Below, in pieces: positions 8,872 to 22,147 of a DNA stretch of 64,000 nucleotides. How positions within the stretch are numbered: position 1 is the stretch's first letter; each line of letters opens with the position of its first letter. The notes under the pieces were generated by a model. The model was not told where the DNA came from, did no database searches, and was given only the letters and a program-made list of their open reading frames with translations. The stretch is taken from the NCBI GenBank assembly GCA_038380435.1, contig JAWZYU010000019.1:18377801-18441800 (forward strand), read 5' to 3'. The stretch comes from Ryuthela nishihirai (taxonomy: Eukaryota > Arthropoda > Arachnida > Araneae > Heptathelidae). Position numbers and translations under genes: made by a program.

Positions 8872-11810
8872 CAGGAGTTTGGAAAGTGAGGACATTACAT
8901 AGAAATTATTCTCTTGATGTCCTCGTGCACGAATTCCAGTGCTATAACCTAGATATTCTAGGCTTGCAAGAGACCAGATGGACAGGTAAAGGTGAGATAC
9001 TTAAAAATAACTTTAAATTTTTCTTTTCAGGGAGGGAGGATGGAAAGCATCTCCAAGGTGAAGGTTTGCTTCTCAGCAGACATGCCGGTGATGCTCTTAT
9101 AGGATATGACTGCATTAATGAAAGATTTTTTACAGCAAAATTTCAAACGAATATTAAAAACTTGAATGTCATCTGTTGTTTATGCCCCCTCAGAGGATTC
9201 TGATGAGAACAAGAAGGATACATTTTGCAGCCAGCATCAGGATATTTTGAATTCTGTGAAGAAAGGAGATATTTATCTTGTGCTAGGTGACATCAATGCT
9301 AAAGTTGGTACTGACTCTGACCATTGGGCAGGAGTTTTAAGTCCCTTTGGCATTGGTTGTTCCAATGGCAATAGGGAACATCTCCTACAGGTAAGTAAAC
9401 TTAATGGTTTGCGAATAACTAACACATACTACAAACACCGGGACATTTATAAATATACATGGGTTTCACCTGATGGCACAGGAATATGATAGATTATATT
9501 TTACTTAACAGCAAATGGGCTAGTTCAGTTAGGAATACAAGAACATACAGGGGAGCCAAAATTGGGTCTGACCATTACCTGGTAAAAAGTGTCTTGCAAC
9601 TGAAGCTTAAAAAATATTGTGCTAAAGTTAAGAAAATTACCTTCAACACTGAAGTTCTGAAAGATCCAGATATAGCCAAAGCATACATGATAGGTTACTT
9701 AGTCATTATGACAATCGTGGCTTGCTTACTGCTGAAGTTGAGAAATCAACTTTGATTTGATTTTTTTGATTTGAGAAAGAATGGGAACAGTTTAAACAGG
9801 CTTTTCTTGAAACCAACAGTACTCTTTTGGGTAAAAGGGAATAGAGGAAACAAAATTACTTGAGTGATAAGACTATGGAACTTATTTCTGAAAGAAGGAT
9901 GTGCAGGATTAATATGAATCAACACCCTACTAGTCCTAACAGAAGGTATTACAATGAACTTAATAAATGTGTAAAGGATCAATTAACAGCTGATAAGAAT
10001 CTTTGGCTTGATAGCTTGGCTGACAAAGTTGAGGAAGCAGTTAGACAGCACAACAGCAAGTGGTTGTACCAGATTATTAATGTTTTATGTGGGAAGAAAC
10101 AGACAGGTACAAACGGATTATTGGATAAACATGACAAGGTCATTGAAGGTGAGGATTCTGTGATGGCTAGGTGGGCTGAGCATTTCAGAGAAGTTCTAAA
10201 TAATGTGATTATTTCTACTCCCATTGTTTGTAATAAGGATAAATGCATTACTGGCTTTAATGATGGTCCTATATCACATTCCAAAGTCACTTTGGCTATC
10301 TCTAAATTAAAACTGCATAAATTCTTAGGGGTGGATGAAATCACCACTGAAATGCTTAGAGCTGGGAACATTTATGTTGTCACATGGCTGACTGAAAATT
10401 TTTATATTTTTTATAATAAAAGTGTTGTTCCTAAGGATTTTACTAATGCTATCATTGTCCCAATATTTAAAAAAGGTGATCATAGTTCTTGTGAAAATTA
10501 TAGGGGAATTAGTTTACTTTCTGCTCCAGGTAAAGTTCTTTGCGTGATTATACTTAATAGAATTAAGAATTTGGTTGATGGACAACTGCATGATGAACAG
10601 TGTGGATTCACAAGTGGTAGAGGATGTATTGATCAAATATTTTCACTTAAGCAGATTCTTTAGAAATGTTTAGAGTTTCAGAAAACTGTGGTTGTTACCT
10701 TTATAGATTTCAAAAAGGCTTTTGACTCTGTTGATCGACATAATTTGTGGTTGATTGTTAGATCATATGATATACCTGATAAGTTAGTTAGTGAAATGAA
10801 CGCTCTCTAAAATAACACTGAGCCATCATTAAAGCCAGTAATGCATCTATAATAATAGTAATGAAAGCTCTCTATAATAACACTGAATATATGAGTTGTA
10901 TGTGAGAGTTGGTACGTCTTTCAGCAACTGGTTTAGCATTGCTAGTGGAGTTAGACAAGGGTGCATATTGTCTCCTTTTCTGTTTCGTTTGGTTTTTGAT
11001 TATGTTATGCAAAATTCTTTGCAAGGGAATGATTTGGCCTTAAATGATTTAGTGATTTCAAAATTTCTGATTTAGATTATGCAGATGATTTGACCCTGTT
11101 GGCTAATGATGTTGATCAGATGAATTCTTTCATTAGGGCTGAATGGTAATAGAGTAGGTTCGGTGATAAACAGAGAAAAACTAAAGTGATGAAAATTGGT
11201 CAGGCAGATGGTGCTTCAGTTGCTTTGAATGGCTGCACTCTCAAGTGTCTCAGTTTAATTATCTTGGGAGCTATGTAGCAGATACTGGTGATGTGCGACA
11301 TGAGATAAATAGAAGAATAGGGATTGCTGCTGGGACTTTTAAGAATCTATGGAGGGTATGGGAAAATAGGTATGCACACCTAAAGACTAAAATTAGGCTG
11401 TACAATAGTTTGGTTCTTTCTAAGGTTAGTTATGGTAGCAAAACATGGACCTTTGTAAAGAGGATAACAAGAAACTTGATGCCTTTGATTCTAGATGCTT
11501 ATGCAGTATCTTGGATATTAGGTGGTTTGACTTTGCAAGTAATGATGAGATTAGAAGGAGTCATCAACCTCCTTTGAGCAGCATATTGTGGAGAGAAAGA
11601 CTGCATTGGTTTGGCCATGTTGCCCATATGCATAGCTGCAGATTAGAAAACAGGATTATGAACAGTGTGCCTAAGAGTTTCAGAAAAAGGAGGAGACCTA
11701 GGAAGCGATGGGAAGACAATGTCAAACAGGACCTTGCTAGAATTGGCCTAGAGTGGCCAAATGCAGAAGCATTAGCTCAGAACAGACATGTCTGGAGAGG
11801 AAAATTATAG
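8872..11810 (+). pseudogene. RTE-like pol: endonuclease plus reverse transcriptase, broken
   Basis: The endonuclease begins VWKVRTLHRNYSLDVLV and has the LGLQETRW motif, then LVLGDINAKVG and IGSDHYLV (DNase I/APE-type residues). This type is often annotated as 'craniofacial development protein 2-like'. The RT follows from about 9860: NYRGISLLSAPGKVL, EQCGFTSGRGCIDQI, FIDFKKAFDSVD, and the catalytic YADD at 11078-11089. The C-terminus has KRRRPRKRWEDNVKQDLARI. Frameshifts lie near 9203, 9489 and 9755, with a stop at 10662 and others after. At 10800-10900 a short duplication is inserted. The clade (RTE rather than Jockey/CR1) is inferred from the endonuclease type and C-terminus. Confidence 0.85.
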
Positions 11811-11869
11811 TCTGGTTGGACCTCTGTAGCCCATGGCTGCATGAGGATTTTGTATGTATGTATGATAGA

Positions 11870-13978
11870 AATATTTAGATTGGTCTTTCATTAATGAGTG
11901 CAGTTGTGAATACATTAATCATGTGTACGTTATAGCATAATACAGTAAAGGGAGGGGAAGGTAGGAGGAAAGGGAAAGTTGAAAATACATGTTAAAAATA
12001 CTTTTTCATAATAGTAAATGAAAACAAATGATATGCTTCTGAAAATGTAAAAAACAACAAAGATTTGCCTTCCCCTCCCCCTGTAATGTCCATGCCTTCA
12101 TATTTTTTGTAATTTCCCATTAGTTTGAATTTTCACCATTATTGGACACTGAAGCTGGAAATGACAAATTATATTCTATTTGAAAATGAGCATTCCATAT
12201 TTATGACAAGTGATTGTTCTTCCTAGTTTTAATTTCTGTTTTAAAAGTAACAAGGCCAACCATTAACAATTCTGTAGACCAACACTGGGATTTTTAAAAG
12301 GTTTCATTTTTTTCCTGTTATTTATGTTTTTATGATAATACAATCTGTTACATAAATGGACAATAATTACATATGTAAGAGTCGTTGAATTACTTGCAAA
12401 GGCTTTTCAAATCTGCTTTTGCAATCTCAGAGCAGTTTTGAGTTAGATTGGAGCATATGTGAAGAAAATTCTTTCTGCCTACTGTTGCTGTAAATAGTTG
12501 TTGTGCAAATTTTATTGCATTTTTATTAATTTATTAAACTTTTCACCACTCAAGTGGGGACACACTATATGTATATACATAGTTCTTGATTTGTATGGTT
12601 AATGTTTTCCTAAAATATACCGTATAAATCAAATTCATGCAAAATGAGAATAATTTTCCCATATAAAATAATTGAAATAGCCATGTTTTAGAGGAATACT
12701 TTCCTGTATTAGCTTACCCAACAGCACTGAAATTTCAAATTGTAAAACAGAATACTATACAATAATTTAAAGTATAAAATAAAATAAATGGGAGACATAA
12801 ATATATAGTAAGAAAGATACATAACCTCTGTGTGGACAAACTGGAGCTGGTGGAAAGGGTGAGATGGAGGAATTATTGGAGGAGGGGGCCATCTGGATTG
12901 GATGACACTGAAGGCAATGGTGGGGGTGTTTAATTGCTTCTTGATCCTTGGTGTGCAAGATTTTTGCTATCAATGCAGGACTCATTATTTTATTATGCAA
13001 AACAGGACAGTCCTGCACAAATTGGACACCCTCACTTGTACCCATCTGGCAATGAATTGTTAGCCTCTGCTACTTTTTCTACAGATTGGGTGTTTTCATG
13101 AATAAAGTTGCCAGGAATATCTCATAACATGCTTTGAGGGTGCAAAACCTAAGTGTAAACATTTGGGTCACACAAATCAAAAATCTCAAATTGATAACTA
13201 CTTATACTTGCATTTGCTTGAAACTTTCTTAACTAGGACTTGCATGTAAGCTCCTTAGCAAACATTAGAGTTCCTATGAGGAATACATCCTTATATGTAT
13301 TTCTTGTGTTGTCTTATCTTTTAGTTCCTAACCAGGTTGATAACCTTTGTACTTGAATTCCATTGTATTACCCACTTTTGATGCAATGGAATACAGGATG
13401 CAGTTTCATTTTTTTCTGTCATCTGTTACTTCTTATGTAGGTTATGGAAGAATCCTCTAGATTGTGTGCAAGCAACATATGTAAGTAACATGACATAAGC
13501 ACATGCAAGTGTAATATGCAAATTGTTCTGTTAGCAAAGTCTGGCATGTTGTGTCTCATGCCTTTCAACAATATGAGAGTCTGGAATGTATGTAATTCTG
13601 TGTTAAAGTATTGCAGAGTAGATTATCAATTAAAGTATAGAAGTATGATTTGTGAGTTAGTTTATTTACATGTGATACTTAGTAGTTTGTGATCTACCTA
13701 TGTTTTTCTGACTATTTTTTGGATCAGTTGTAAATTAAATATCAGACAGTTTTTCATTTCAATCTGTTTAAAAGGGTTTTTTTTTTCTTCCAGTCGCTTT
13801 GCACTTTGCCATTTGTAATGAATGCATTTACATAATAGTGAATAAATAGTATTTTACTTAATTAGAGTTAATTCTTTTAATAAAATAACACCAGAAATCA
13901 AAGTTCAGAATTTCATTTAATTTTTTAGATCTCTTGGGTGATATTCCTGTTAGAGCTATTACAGCCTAATTCAGTAAT
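11870..13978. other. PMS1 intron, no recognised gene
   Basis: Mostly unique-looking AT-rich DNA. A purine-rich stretch lies at 11945-11985. Short open frames in both strands show no recognisable motif. No SINE or transposon end was identified. Confidence 0.5.
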
Positions 13979-13979
13979 A

Positions 13980-14118
13980 AAGTATCACAGGAAAATGTTC
14001 TGTAGACAAGAAACCTTGAAATAATTAGTTGAAAAAAATTGGTTATCCTGAGGGGGATTTGAACCCAATGCCTCCCAGAAGCATGCCAGGCATTCTAACC
14101 GCTAGACTACCAGAAACT
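13980..14118 (-). mobile_element. tRNA-derived SINE family 3
   Basis: Read on the minus strand, 14110 to 14040 gives a tRNA-like head with A box 'gtctagcggttagaatgc' and B-box-like 'gggttcaaatccccc'. The tail down to 13980 is shared with 258-330. A related arrangement appears at 244-430. Confidence 0.5.
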
Positions 14119-14119
14119 A

Positions 14120-15885
14120 ACCATTTCTTCAACAAAGTGACATATAAGTATTCCCGCAATTTTATTTATTCACCAGTGGCTCCATCTATTATTAGGAATC
14201 TGGCAGCCAGGCCACCACATATGATGGGGGCCTGGCTGTTCTCCATACCCTTGAGTCATTTCTGCAACTGTCCATCACTTAAGCTTTGCCAAACACAGTA
14301 ACTTATCACATACTACTGCTCAGTTTTCAGATCCAGTCCTGCAAAGAAATGCCCACACAAAAACAAACACCTTTCCAAAATGAGAAAATGACAATGGCTG
14401 ACTGCATATTGTTCTGCTGTTGCTTGTTACCATACAACATGTTTCAACTTACACACTGTTCCATGCTCTTGTGCTCTTGAAGAATCACTGTGTTGCCACA
14501 TTATCATGTATGAACTAATGCAAAAAAACTGCTAATTTTTGGTGATGACAGTCCACGAATTAAATAATCCATCTAAGCAAATAAGCTGCTATTTATGGCA
14601 TAAAATAGTTTGATATATACACCAATGTTAAAAATAAATTTCAAACTAAGAAATAAAAATTGTTTTAAGAAAAAAAAAATGTCAGCTGATGGTTTGTTAA
14701 TTTTTTGCAAAATATAGCTGGAGTCTATCAGAGCCATTCTGACCATCTGTGTTACAAAACAGGGTGCTACCAAAGTGTGTTTAGCACAGTTAAAGTGGGC
14801 TTCAGTAGATCTTCAACTTCATATTGACAACTTTGTTAATTGGTATAAATTCAAAATCTGATCAGTAAGACCAAAATTTTCTTCATTCACTTTTATTAAA
14901 ATTGGTCAACACTTTGCATATCCAGTTTGAACAGTATGTCACTGTTCCAATGTATACACAATGGTGCAAAATAATACTCAAATTGTTAAAATTGTATTTC
15001 AATTAAAAATTTTACTTTTTTTAAACTAAAAAGGAATGTAGGAAAGAAGGAATCTCACTACAGTGATAATCAATTGTAGTAATTAGACAACTCTGTCTTC
15101 TGGTCTCAAACTCTAAGTCTCCTGGTTATGCACAAGTTGTTCTATCTTTCAAGCTAAGGTGTGGGCAATTCACATTTGCTTAAAAAAAGATTATGATGAT
15201 TGTGCTACAAAGCTTTACCGTGTGATGCTAAGTGTTAGGGTGCTCATGCATTATTTATACTGATGAGAACCAAGCTTTGTAACCACATAACAAGTATATT
15301 CCTTGAGTTATTCAGATGTGCAGCATCAATGCTCTGAATAGAAATAACCTTTCTGCCATAACCAATTTGATACATCCCAAATTTGAGTCCAGCAAGTGGA
15401 TAGTTTTTTTTTTTCCACACCTGTGTAATTACTACAAATAAGGAACTGATTTAGGCCGCTAAATTGTAATTCCCATTCTAAAACTGAAATGTTTTTGATT
15501 TAAAAATAAATTGCAATTTTGGTTGAAACCAAAATAAACCAGAATTTTTGTAGCAGGGCTGTGTAACTTTTCAGAATGCAGGCTGATGAATAAGCAGAAT
15601 GTTTATAACATTTCACTTGCCATTTTTAAAAATTTACCAGCCATGCTCATTTATATGTAGTTTTTTCTTTACTGTGATACAGTTATTAAGACTGCAAAAT
15701 AGAATTAACAACTGAAATTTATCATTTATCAAAGCAGATGATTTCATTTTGTCAGCCTTTTACATAATATGTAGTAAGTTGCTGAAAACACTCTGATTTA
15801 AAATAATCTTTGACTACTGTTGCTGTACTAAGCTTTGCTGTTTTATGTTTGAGCATAATATTTACAGTAAATAAATTTAAAAAAA
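14120..15885. other. PMS1 intron, no recognised gene
   Basis: AT-rich sequence with homopolymer runs (14668-14678, 15405-15415). No coding motif, transposon terminus or RNA gene was recognised. Confidence 0.5.
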
Positions 15886-15886
15886 T

Positions 15887-15969
15887 ACCCTCTCAAACAG
15901 CTGCTTGCCACAGAGGTCTGACAGGAGCCTGTCAGTTTACATGCCATAGTAGAAGGTCTGAGAGGATAC
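15887..15969 (-). mobile_element. SINE-2 3' fragment
   Basis: It matches the 3' half of SINE-2 reversed: 'cctctcaaacagctgcttgcc', 'ctgacaggagcctgtcag' and 'tagaaggtctgagagga'. The tRNA head is missing. Confidence 0.65.
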
Positions 15970-16745
15970 ATTTTTATAAAGTGCTTCAAAAGTAATTAGT
16001 TAGTTGTACAGTTGGAAAGTTAGAAGAAAAACTTAGTTTTTTCAGATTGGGATATGAATCCAGGAACTCCAGATCACATATCAGGTGCTATTACCATATG
16101 GGTTATCAGATTACCACTTTTGGCACAAAACCAGGGTATACTAAGTTCATATCACAATCTAATCAAAGCTTAATTTTCTGCAACTTGTCACAAATGTGTG
16201 TGCTTCTAAGTAGTGATGGATTAATTTCCCATAAGATTTATATTTAAAATTCATACAATTTTCAGACAATGCATTTAAAAGTTCATAAAAACTCTATACC
16301 AGGGAAGAATATTTATAATGCACTTTGAGTAAAGCATTATTGAGCAGATGAGTTTTTTATGTTTAGAATAATTTATGCATATTACAAGCTTCAATTTCTG
16401 TCTCTAGTTTTACAGGAAAGAGCAAGTTTTTTGGTGGCTTAATTATTTAAATTTTCTGTCATTAATCTCTTGAGAACAGTTAAACACCTGCATTTTGTTT
16501 TCGATGAAAATTTGTTTTGCGGGTAAATATAGCATACACTTTAAATTTCTTTAATATGCATTAAACATAAATATTGGTGCTTAATATATTGTTTCCAGTG
16601 ACTAGAAGAATACCCAAAAACTCAGAAACTTCAATTATAGGGAGGGTGTTGCTAGAGTTGATGTGCTAGAGTCTCAGATTTTGTGGACTTCCTTAGAAAA
16701 CATTTTACATTGAATAGTTTTGTGGGAAAAATAGCCTTTACTGAT

Positions 16746-16890
16746 CCACCAGAACACTCTGGCATGAATCTGGACAGACATGAGACTTGAACCCACATAT
16801 CTCCAGATTCATGCCAAAGTGTCCTGGCGAGAACCTTGCATTTCTGCATGAATCTGAAGAGTCATGGGTTTGAGTCCCGCAGATTAGCAA
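16746..16890. repeat. Inverted pair of tRNA-like fragments
   Basis: 'ccagaacactctggcatgaa' near 16750 and its imperfect complement ending about 16828 flank a B-box-like segment. A further tRNA-like 'gggtttgagtcccgcag' follows at 16867-16883. This looks like rearranged SINE heads rather than a functional tRNA, because no complete cloverleaf is present. Confidence 0.4.
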
Positions 16891-17316
16891 AACTCATTTT
16901 GTCCATGAAACTATTTGGATATACACTGGATATACCACTGCTAGTTTGCAGCTAATTTTAAGAAGTCAAATATTTTTGTGACTCAGGTTGGATGCAAATC
17001 AGACAGCCACTAGTTACACCAGTGGTTTTGTGAATCAGGCTTCTCCAAATCATTGGGTAGTGAGTTTGCTAATTGTTCACAATTTAGAACTAGCATTTAT
17101 TTAATCCCATGATTCACTTTACCTTATTTGGTTAACATAGTCACTACTAGACTGTATTATTGGTTATATTATTTGTGGTGCATACCTTGACATCAGTCAG
17201 GTTTTAATTGAAGCTAATTATACTTTTATCTATGTTAACCATGAGAAACTTTAATAACAATTAAAAAGACTTTTGTGCTTAGATAATAATAAGAATAAAA
17301 TAACACAAAGTTCTCT

Positions 17317-17409
17317 GTTGTTGAACAATAAAGTCGTCAAAAAATTTCCAAATTATTTACTGAAAATTGTTCAAAGGATAAACTTTTGATAAATTTATTG
17401 TTCAATAAC
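17317..17409. mobile_element. Short MITE-like palindromic repeat
   Basis: The ends 'gttgttgaacaataaa' (17317-17332) and 'tttattgttcaataac' (17394-17409) are inverted repeats, 15 of 16 bases. Inside, 'ttgttcaaaggataaac' has a relative near 30660-30680, where part of the same unit lies in another element. Confidence 0.45.
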
Positions 17410-17947
17410 ACAGTATAATACACCATAGATGAGGTCTGTGAGAAAGACAAGACTTCATCAGAAAGACAATACGGTAAAAAATAAAAGAAGCATTCAAGCC
17501 TTATCCAAGGCTGGAATCTAGGAACTTTTGATCAGTAGAAACAGTAAGCAAAAGTTTTTTTGTCATTTTGCACCATTTCCTAGCTAAATAGAGACTTATC
17601 ATGTTTAATGCTTGTGTATGTTAAGAGATTCAAAGGCTGTTAGACCTATTATGCAAACAGTGTCTAAGATAGTAATTTTAGAAACATTTTCTTAATTAGA
17701 AGTCATTAATACATTAAGTAAGTGCATCTCAGTATCACTTGCTAGTTGTGCTTGCCTTAGTTCCAGTTATCCAGTCACTGTTACTGACTGCAGTTAGCAT
17801 GATGTCTCAGGAACAGAAATACTATGCACATATTTTTAAACAGTAATTCTTTATGCGAAAAGGTAGTAACTTATGAATTATTCAATTTTTTTAATCATCC
17901 ATTATCAGTAATTAACAAGGAAATAGTTCAAATTTACATTGCGCACA

Positions 17948-19055
17948 TACACTGAAGAGCCAAAACATTATGACCAGCCCGTTTTTATACAAATCAATGC
18001 AACTGCAGGTAAACGACAGTGCAATATGAAGGTCATGAAATGGTATAAATAACACCTGATGCTAAGCTCTGTTAATCATTGTTATTCTTGTTCTTCAGAT
18101 GGGAAAGGCAGCGGACATAAGTGAGTTTGACAAAGGCCAAATTGTAATGGCCAGATGACTGGGTCAGAGCATTTCCAAGACAGCAAAGCTTGTGGGGTGC
18201 TCAAGGTCAACCGTGGTTAGTACCTTCAAAAGTGGTATGAGGAGGGAAAAAACCATGAGCCACCGGCAAGGTGTGGGCCAACCACAGCTCATCGATGTTA
18301 GAGGTAAACAAAGGCTATCCCATATGGTAGAAGCCAACAGAAGGGATACTGTGGCGCAACTTGCTTGTAATTTGAATGCTGGTGATGGGGAGTAATGTGT
18401 CACAATACACAGTATATCGAACACTGCTGAAAATCGGGCTGCATAGCCACAGTTTACTCCAAGTGTCCGGCTAACCTCAGTTCACCTTCGAAAGTGCCTA
18501 CAATGGGCATGCGAGCATCAAAACTGGATCTTGAATGATTGGAAGGTCATCTGATCCGATGAATCTTGTTTCCTGTTGCACCATGTGAATGGCCTGGGTC
18601 CAATCATTTATATTAAGGAAACTATGACAGCTACCACCTACCTAAACATCATTGAAGACCAGGTACATCCTTTCATTACTACAGTATATCCCTCTAGTAG
18701 TGCTTTCTTTCAGCAGGATAATGTGCTATGCCATACTGCCTGGATTGTTCGAGAATGGTTCGTGAAACATTAGGTAGGCTTCTAAGTTTTGCCTTGGCCT
18801 CCAAATTCCCAGACATCAATCCAGTCGAGCATCTGTGGTTTGTGTTGGAACAGCATATCCAATCTGCTGCGGCTTAACAATGTAACTTACAAGATTTAAA
18901 GGATCTGCTGGTAATGTGTGGGTACCAGATATCACAAGACATCTTTAGAAATCTTGTAGCATCCATTCCTCACCAGGTAAGAGCTGTTTTGGCAGCATGT
19001 GGAGGACCAATATCATATTTGGCAGGTGGTTATAATGTTTTGGCTCTTCTGTGTA
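17948..19055 (+). mobile_element. Tc1-like transposon family A, copy 1
   Basis: Terminal inverted repeats 'cactgaagagccaaaacatt' and 'aatgttttggctcttctgtg' are flanked by TA. The ~1.1 kb interior encodes a dead Tc1-type transposase. Its helix-turn-helix region starts at 18099 (MGKAADISEFDKGQIVM), and catalytic-core pieces run from about 18576 (FFQQDNVLCHTAW). Stops and frameshifts break it, including an in-frame stop near 18156. Two further copies lie at 26705 and 40102. Confidence 0.88.
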
Positions 19056-19067
19056 TGTAATTCTCAA

Positions 19068-19625
19068 TCAGCCATGAGCTATGGAGGTCCAACCAGACTC
19101 TGGTTCTCTATGTCTTTCCCAAACAATAGCTGTTGCATTTGGTCACTATAGGCCAATTCTAATAAGAACTGTTTGATATTGTCTCCTATCTCATTCTGGC
19201 CCCTCTTCCTGAGGTCTCCTATTACATACTGCTCACAAAAAAATTAGGGGATATATTATCGCTTCATATTCATTTTGAAATATCCCCTAATTTTTGTGAG
19301 CAGTGTATATATTTATTCAGAATTCCATTGTTTTGCATGTGAGCAACATAGCCAAACCAATGCAGTTTTTCCAAATATTAGATACTAGTTAAAGGTGATT
19401 GATAACCACTTTGATTAATCTCATTATTATTTAATATAAATCATGTACTATCAAGAGGTTTTGTATGCATCTGGAATAAAAAGCATACAAGAGGATTAAC
19501 TAGTATAGCAAGATTTATAGGGGACTAAACTCTTCTGTAATCTAATTTTAGTCTTTAGGTTAGACTATTTTTATACACTCTCCAAAGATTAAAAAAATCT
19601 CAGTAGCAGTGCCTAATCTATTTTT
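19068..19625 (-). mobile_element. RTE-like 3' fragment
   Basis: It is a diverged match to the reversed 3' end of RTE copies 2 and 4: 'ctatggaggtccaaccagac' (19080), 'atagccaaaccaatgcag' (19345) and 'tttagtctttaggttag' (19545). It is interrupted by the palindromic MITE at 19227-19307. Confidence 0.65.
19227..19307. mobile_element. ~80 bp mariner-type palindromic MITE
   Basis: 'actgctcacaaaaaaattag' near 19228 and 'ctaatttttgtgagcagtgt' near 19287 are inverted repeats, and almost nothing lies between them. The 'ctgctcacaaaaattagggg' terminus is of mariner type and TA flanks are present. It sits inside the RTE fragment, so it is the younger insertion. Confidence 0.65.
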
Positions 19626-19629
19626 CTCA

Positions 19630-20447
19630 TGGCATATAATAATAATAATAAATTTATTGAAACCAATTTATGAACATAATGTAAATCAAGTTACATCTGC
19701 TTAAGAACCTTATTTGCAGATGTGTGTAAACAAAATTTACAGCAATTAAGTTTCATTCAACATAGCTCAGTTAAATAATATATTAGAATCATCAATAGTA
19801 AACAAAAATTCTTTTTTAAGCTTTACTATATTCCTTAGTGTTCTCATTTCACCATTTAATTGATTATGCAATCTAGGGCAATGTACATAACACTCTGTTT
19901 AAATTTTGTTTCAAATACTCTAGGCATCATAATTTTGTTACAATTATTTCTTATACAATAAGATGATGTAATAATAATATTGTAATCAGTAAAATGTTGG
20001 AAAATATGAATTAAAATTCTAGAAGCATACAATTTTTTAAAAGTAAAACTTGAAGTTCCATAAATAAAGGTGCAGTATGTGCTAATCTATTCTTTTTCAT
20101 CATTATTCTCACAATACATTTTTGCAGTACATTTAACCTGTTTAACATGATTTTTCAGTCCCACCTCATATAGGAAGTGCATATTGTAAATAAGATTGTA
20201 CACATGCAAAATAAAATATTTTTAAAGTTACAACATTCTCAAAAAATCTCTTAAAATGAAGAATATATTAATAACATTTTTTAGTTTTTGAATTGCATGA
20301 TCTATATGTTTAATCAAGTTTAAATTTTTATCAATATAAACACCTAGATATTTTATATCGAACACCTCTGATATCTCTAGACATGAACAAGTAAATAAAT
20401 GGCACTGAGATGCCAGTTTTTTAGGTACACAACCCACCATCACATAA
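19630..20447 (-). pseudogene. Jockey/CR1-like retrotransposon, 3' fragment
   Basis: The minus frame at 20228-20443 reads SEVFDIKYLGVYIDKNLNLI, then KHIDHAIQKL. This is the conserved 'KYLGVYID' block just downstream of the RT palm in Jockey/CR1-type elements. Lower down, 'RLHNQLNGEMRTLRNI' (about 19870-19820) matches the typical C-terminal 'YNxLP' region. It ends in (tta)n (19637-19650 on the plus strand), a usual 3' tail. The rest of pol is absent. It may be related to the element at 32207-38227. Confidence 0.65.
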
Positions 20448-20479
20448 ATGGTTCATTCCAACACATAATGTGTCATGTG

Positions 20480-20870
20480 ACTGTTGTGTGCAGTATAAAT
20501 CAGAAGATTAGCTCTTCAAGCATCAGTTAGAGTTGGATTGAGCATCAGAATGACCAAAATGAGTGACCTGAGCAACTTCGAACGTGGCATGATAGTTAGT
20601 GCTAGGCATGTCAGTTCTCACATCTCCCAAACAGCCATCCTTTTGGGCTTTTCATGCACATCCATTTCAAGGTTTTACCGAGAATGGCGCAAAAAACTAT
20701 CAGTGATCGGTGATCATGTGGATAAAAACAACTTGTGGGTCAGAAGGGTCAAAGGAGACTGGCAAGAATTGTGCAAGCAAATCACAGCAGAATTAAACTT
20801 GGTTCATCTCCTGATGAAAATTCCAAATCTAAGTCCATCTCTCAATTGAAACTCGTACCTGGGAATATCA
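20480..20870 (+). pseudogene. Tc1-like transposase N-terminal fragment
   Basis: From about 20550 it reads MTKMSDLSNFERGMIVSARH, followed by SQTAILLGFSCTSISRFYRE, the helix-turn-helix start of a Tc1-like transposase. The catalytic part is missing. It belongs to a different subfamily from A (17948) and C (24875). No terminal repeat was located. Confidence 0.6.
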
Positions 20871-21268
20871 GATTATGAATCTGTTGTACTACCAACTGGC
20901 CCAGTCCCTGCCCCATTATAATGGGATGTTCATTATAAATACATTTCAGTTTTTAAACTGACTCAAATGTAATGTGCTTTTCATCATAACTATGAAAGAA
21001 TTTTAGGTTGTAAAAAAAATTTCTGGAGTTTGTTGCAAAAGGATTAATAATAATCAATAATAATAATCAGTAAGTGTTAAATACTTGCAATAAGTTCTTA
21101 TTCAATTTTTTTAAACAAATGTTATTTTTAGTGTAATATCTCTGTTTTTCTTTGCATTCACTTGTGCCAGTTTTTTTTTTTTCTAATGAAGTTTGCATTA
21201 AATTTATAGTTCAATATTTATAAATTTAATTTACAGTTTAGTACATAAATATATTATCTGTATTTCAG

Positions 21269-22147
21269 GAAGAAATTTGTAATTACCTTTCGTCATTGCT
21301 AGAAAAATGTTATGGATCGATTAGAAGTTCCAAAGCTTGTGAAAATGTAGAATTTGAACACAATAAAAAGCTTGAACACCCAAATTCTTCCAATGATATT
21401 ATGATTGCTGATTCAGATAGTGAACATTGTAGTGAAGAAAGTCTGCAAAACCAGATCAAGTTTCAAGAGAAATCATATTACCCTGATGCACTATCTAGTA
21501 ATTTAGAAGGAAACAAAGAATCAGATTTTTTCCCTTTTAAAGATACTGAAACCTTTGTAACTACTGATAAATTAGTTAAGTCTTCTGATGACAAAGAATG
21601 TGATCCTTTTACTCATCATGTTGAAAGTAGAAAAACAAATGAAGCCCATTATAGGGTAAATGTAAACAAACTTAAATTGAAAAGTAAGCAAATTATTGTA
21701 AAAGATATAATTTTGCATCCAGTAATTACTCAAGATAGTTTACTAAACAATCATATATCAAGTAAAGAACAAAATGCAGAAAAGCAAAATGATTTTGGAA
21801 ATAAAAGTATCTTTCCACCAGAAAAACCAGCATCATTAGAAAACGTATTTGTCAACACAAAAAACATGCTACATGATCACAGTTCAAAAGTAATTGCTTT
21901 AAATGAAAAACAAAGTGTTGACAAAATAAATTATTCAAACTCAGACAGTGATTTTGATAATTTGCCAAAAAGTTTTGTCAAAAATGCAAACTCAAAACAA
22001 AAACCAAGTGAAACAGATGTAGTTCCACAAACTTCTGGGTTTAGCAATGTAAATAGCAAAGAATCAAAAACTGTGCCTCATAAAGACAGTGCAAAAGAAA
22101 ACTGGCAATGTGGTAAACTATATGATTCCAGTGGTAACAAGCTTCAG
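21269..22147 (+). CDS. PMS1: PMS1 exon: central low-complexity linker
   Basis: The exon has 293 codons, phase 0 at both ends, with acceptor 'tgtatttcag' and donor GTATTT at 22148. It opens EEICNYLSSLLEKCYGSIRS, equivalent to the animal PMS1 segment after the DVNV motif that ends in 'CYG'. Joined to the exon at 6980 it reads ...LFHSK-EEICNYL.... The rest is rich in Asn, Lys, Ser, Asp and Glu with acidic-serine patches (DSDSEHCSEES, NSDSDFDNLPK). This fits a disordered linker, as in PMS1 between the ATPase and HMG-box regions. Continuous openness over 879 bp among degenerate repeats supports selection. I see no catalytic motif. Confidence 0.82.

Larger units (their letters stand above)
7281..11865 (+). 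mobile_element. RTE-like non-LTR retrotransposon, copy 1, interrupted by a solo LTR
   Basis: The 5' end 'ggtctgtaaatggtagcta' at 7281 is the same start seen in copies 2-4. It is cut by a solo LTR (7300-8127) and resumes at 8128 with 'gctaggcataaactgg'. The body carries a 5' region (8200-8870), endonuclease and reverse-transcriptase remnants. It ends near 'cccatggctgcatgagg' with a (tatg)n tail at about 11850. Subtracting the LTR gives about 3.75 kb. Frames are broken many times, so it is dead. Confidence 0.85.
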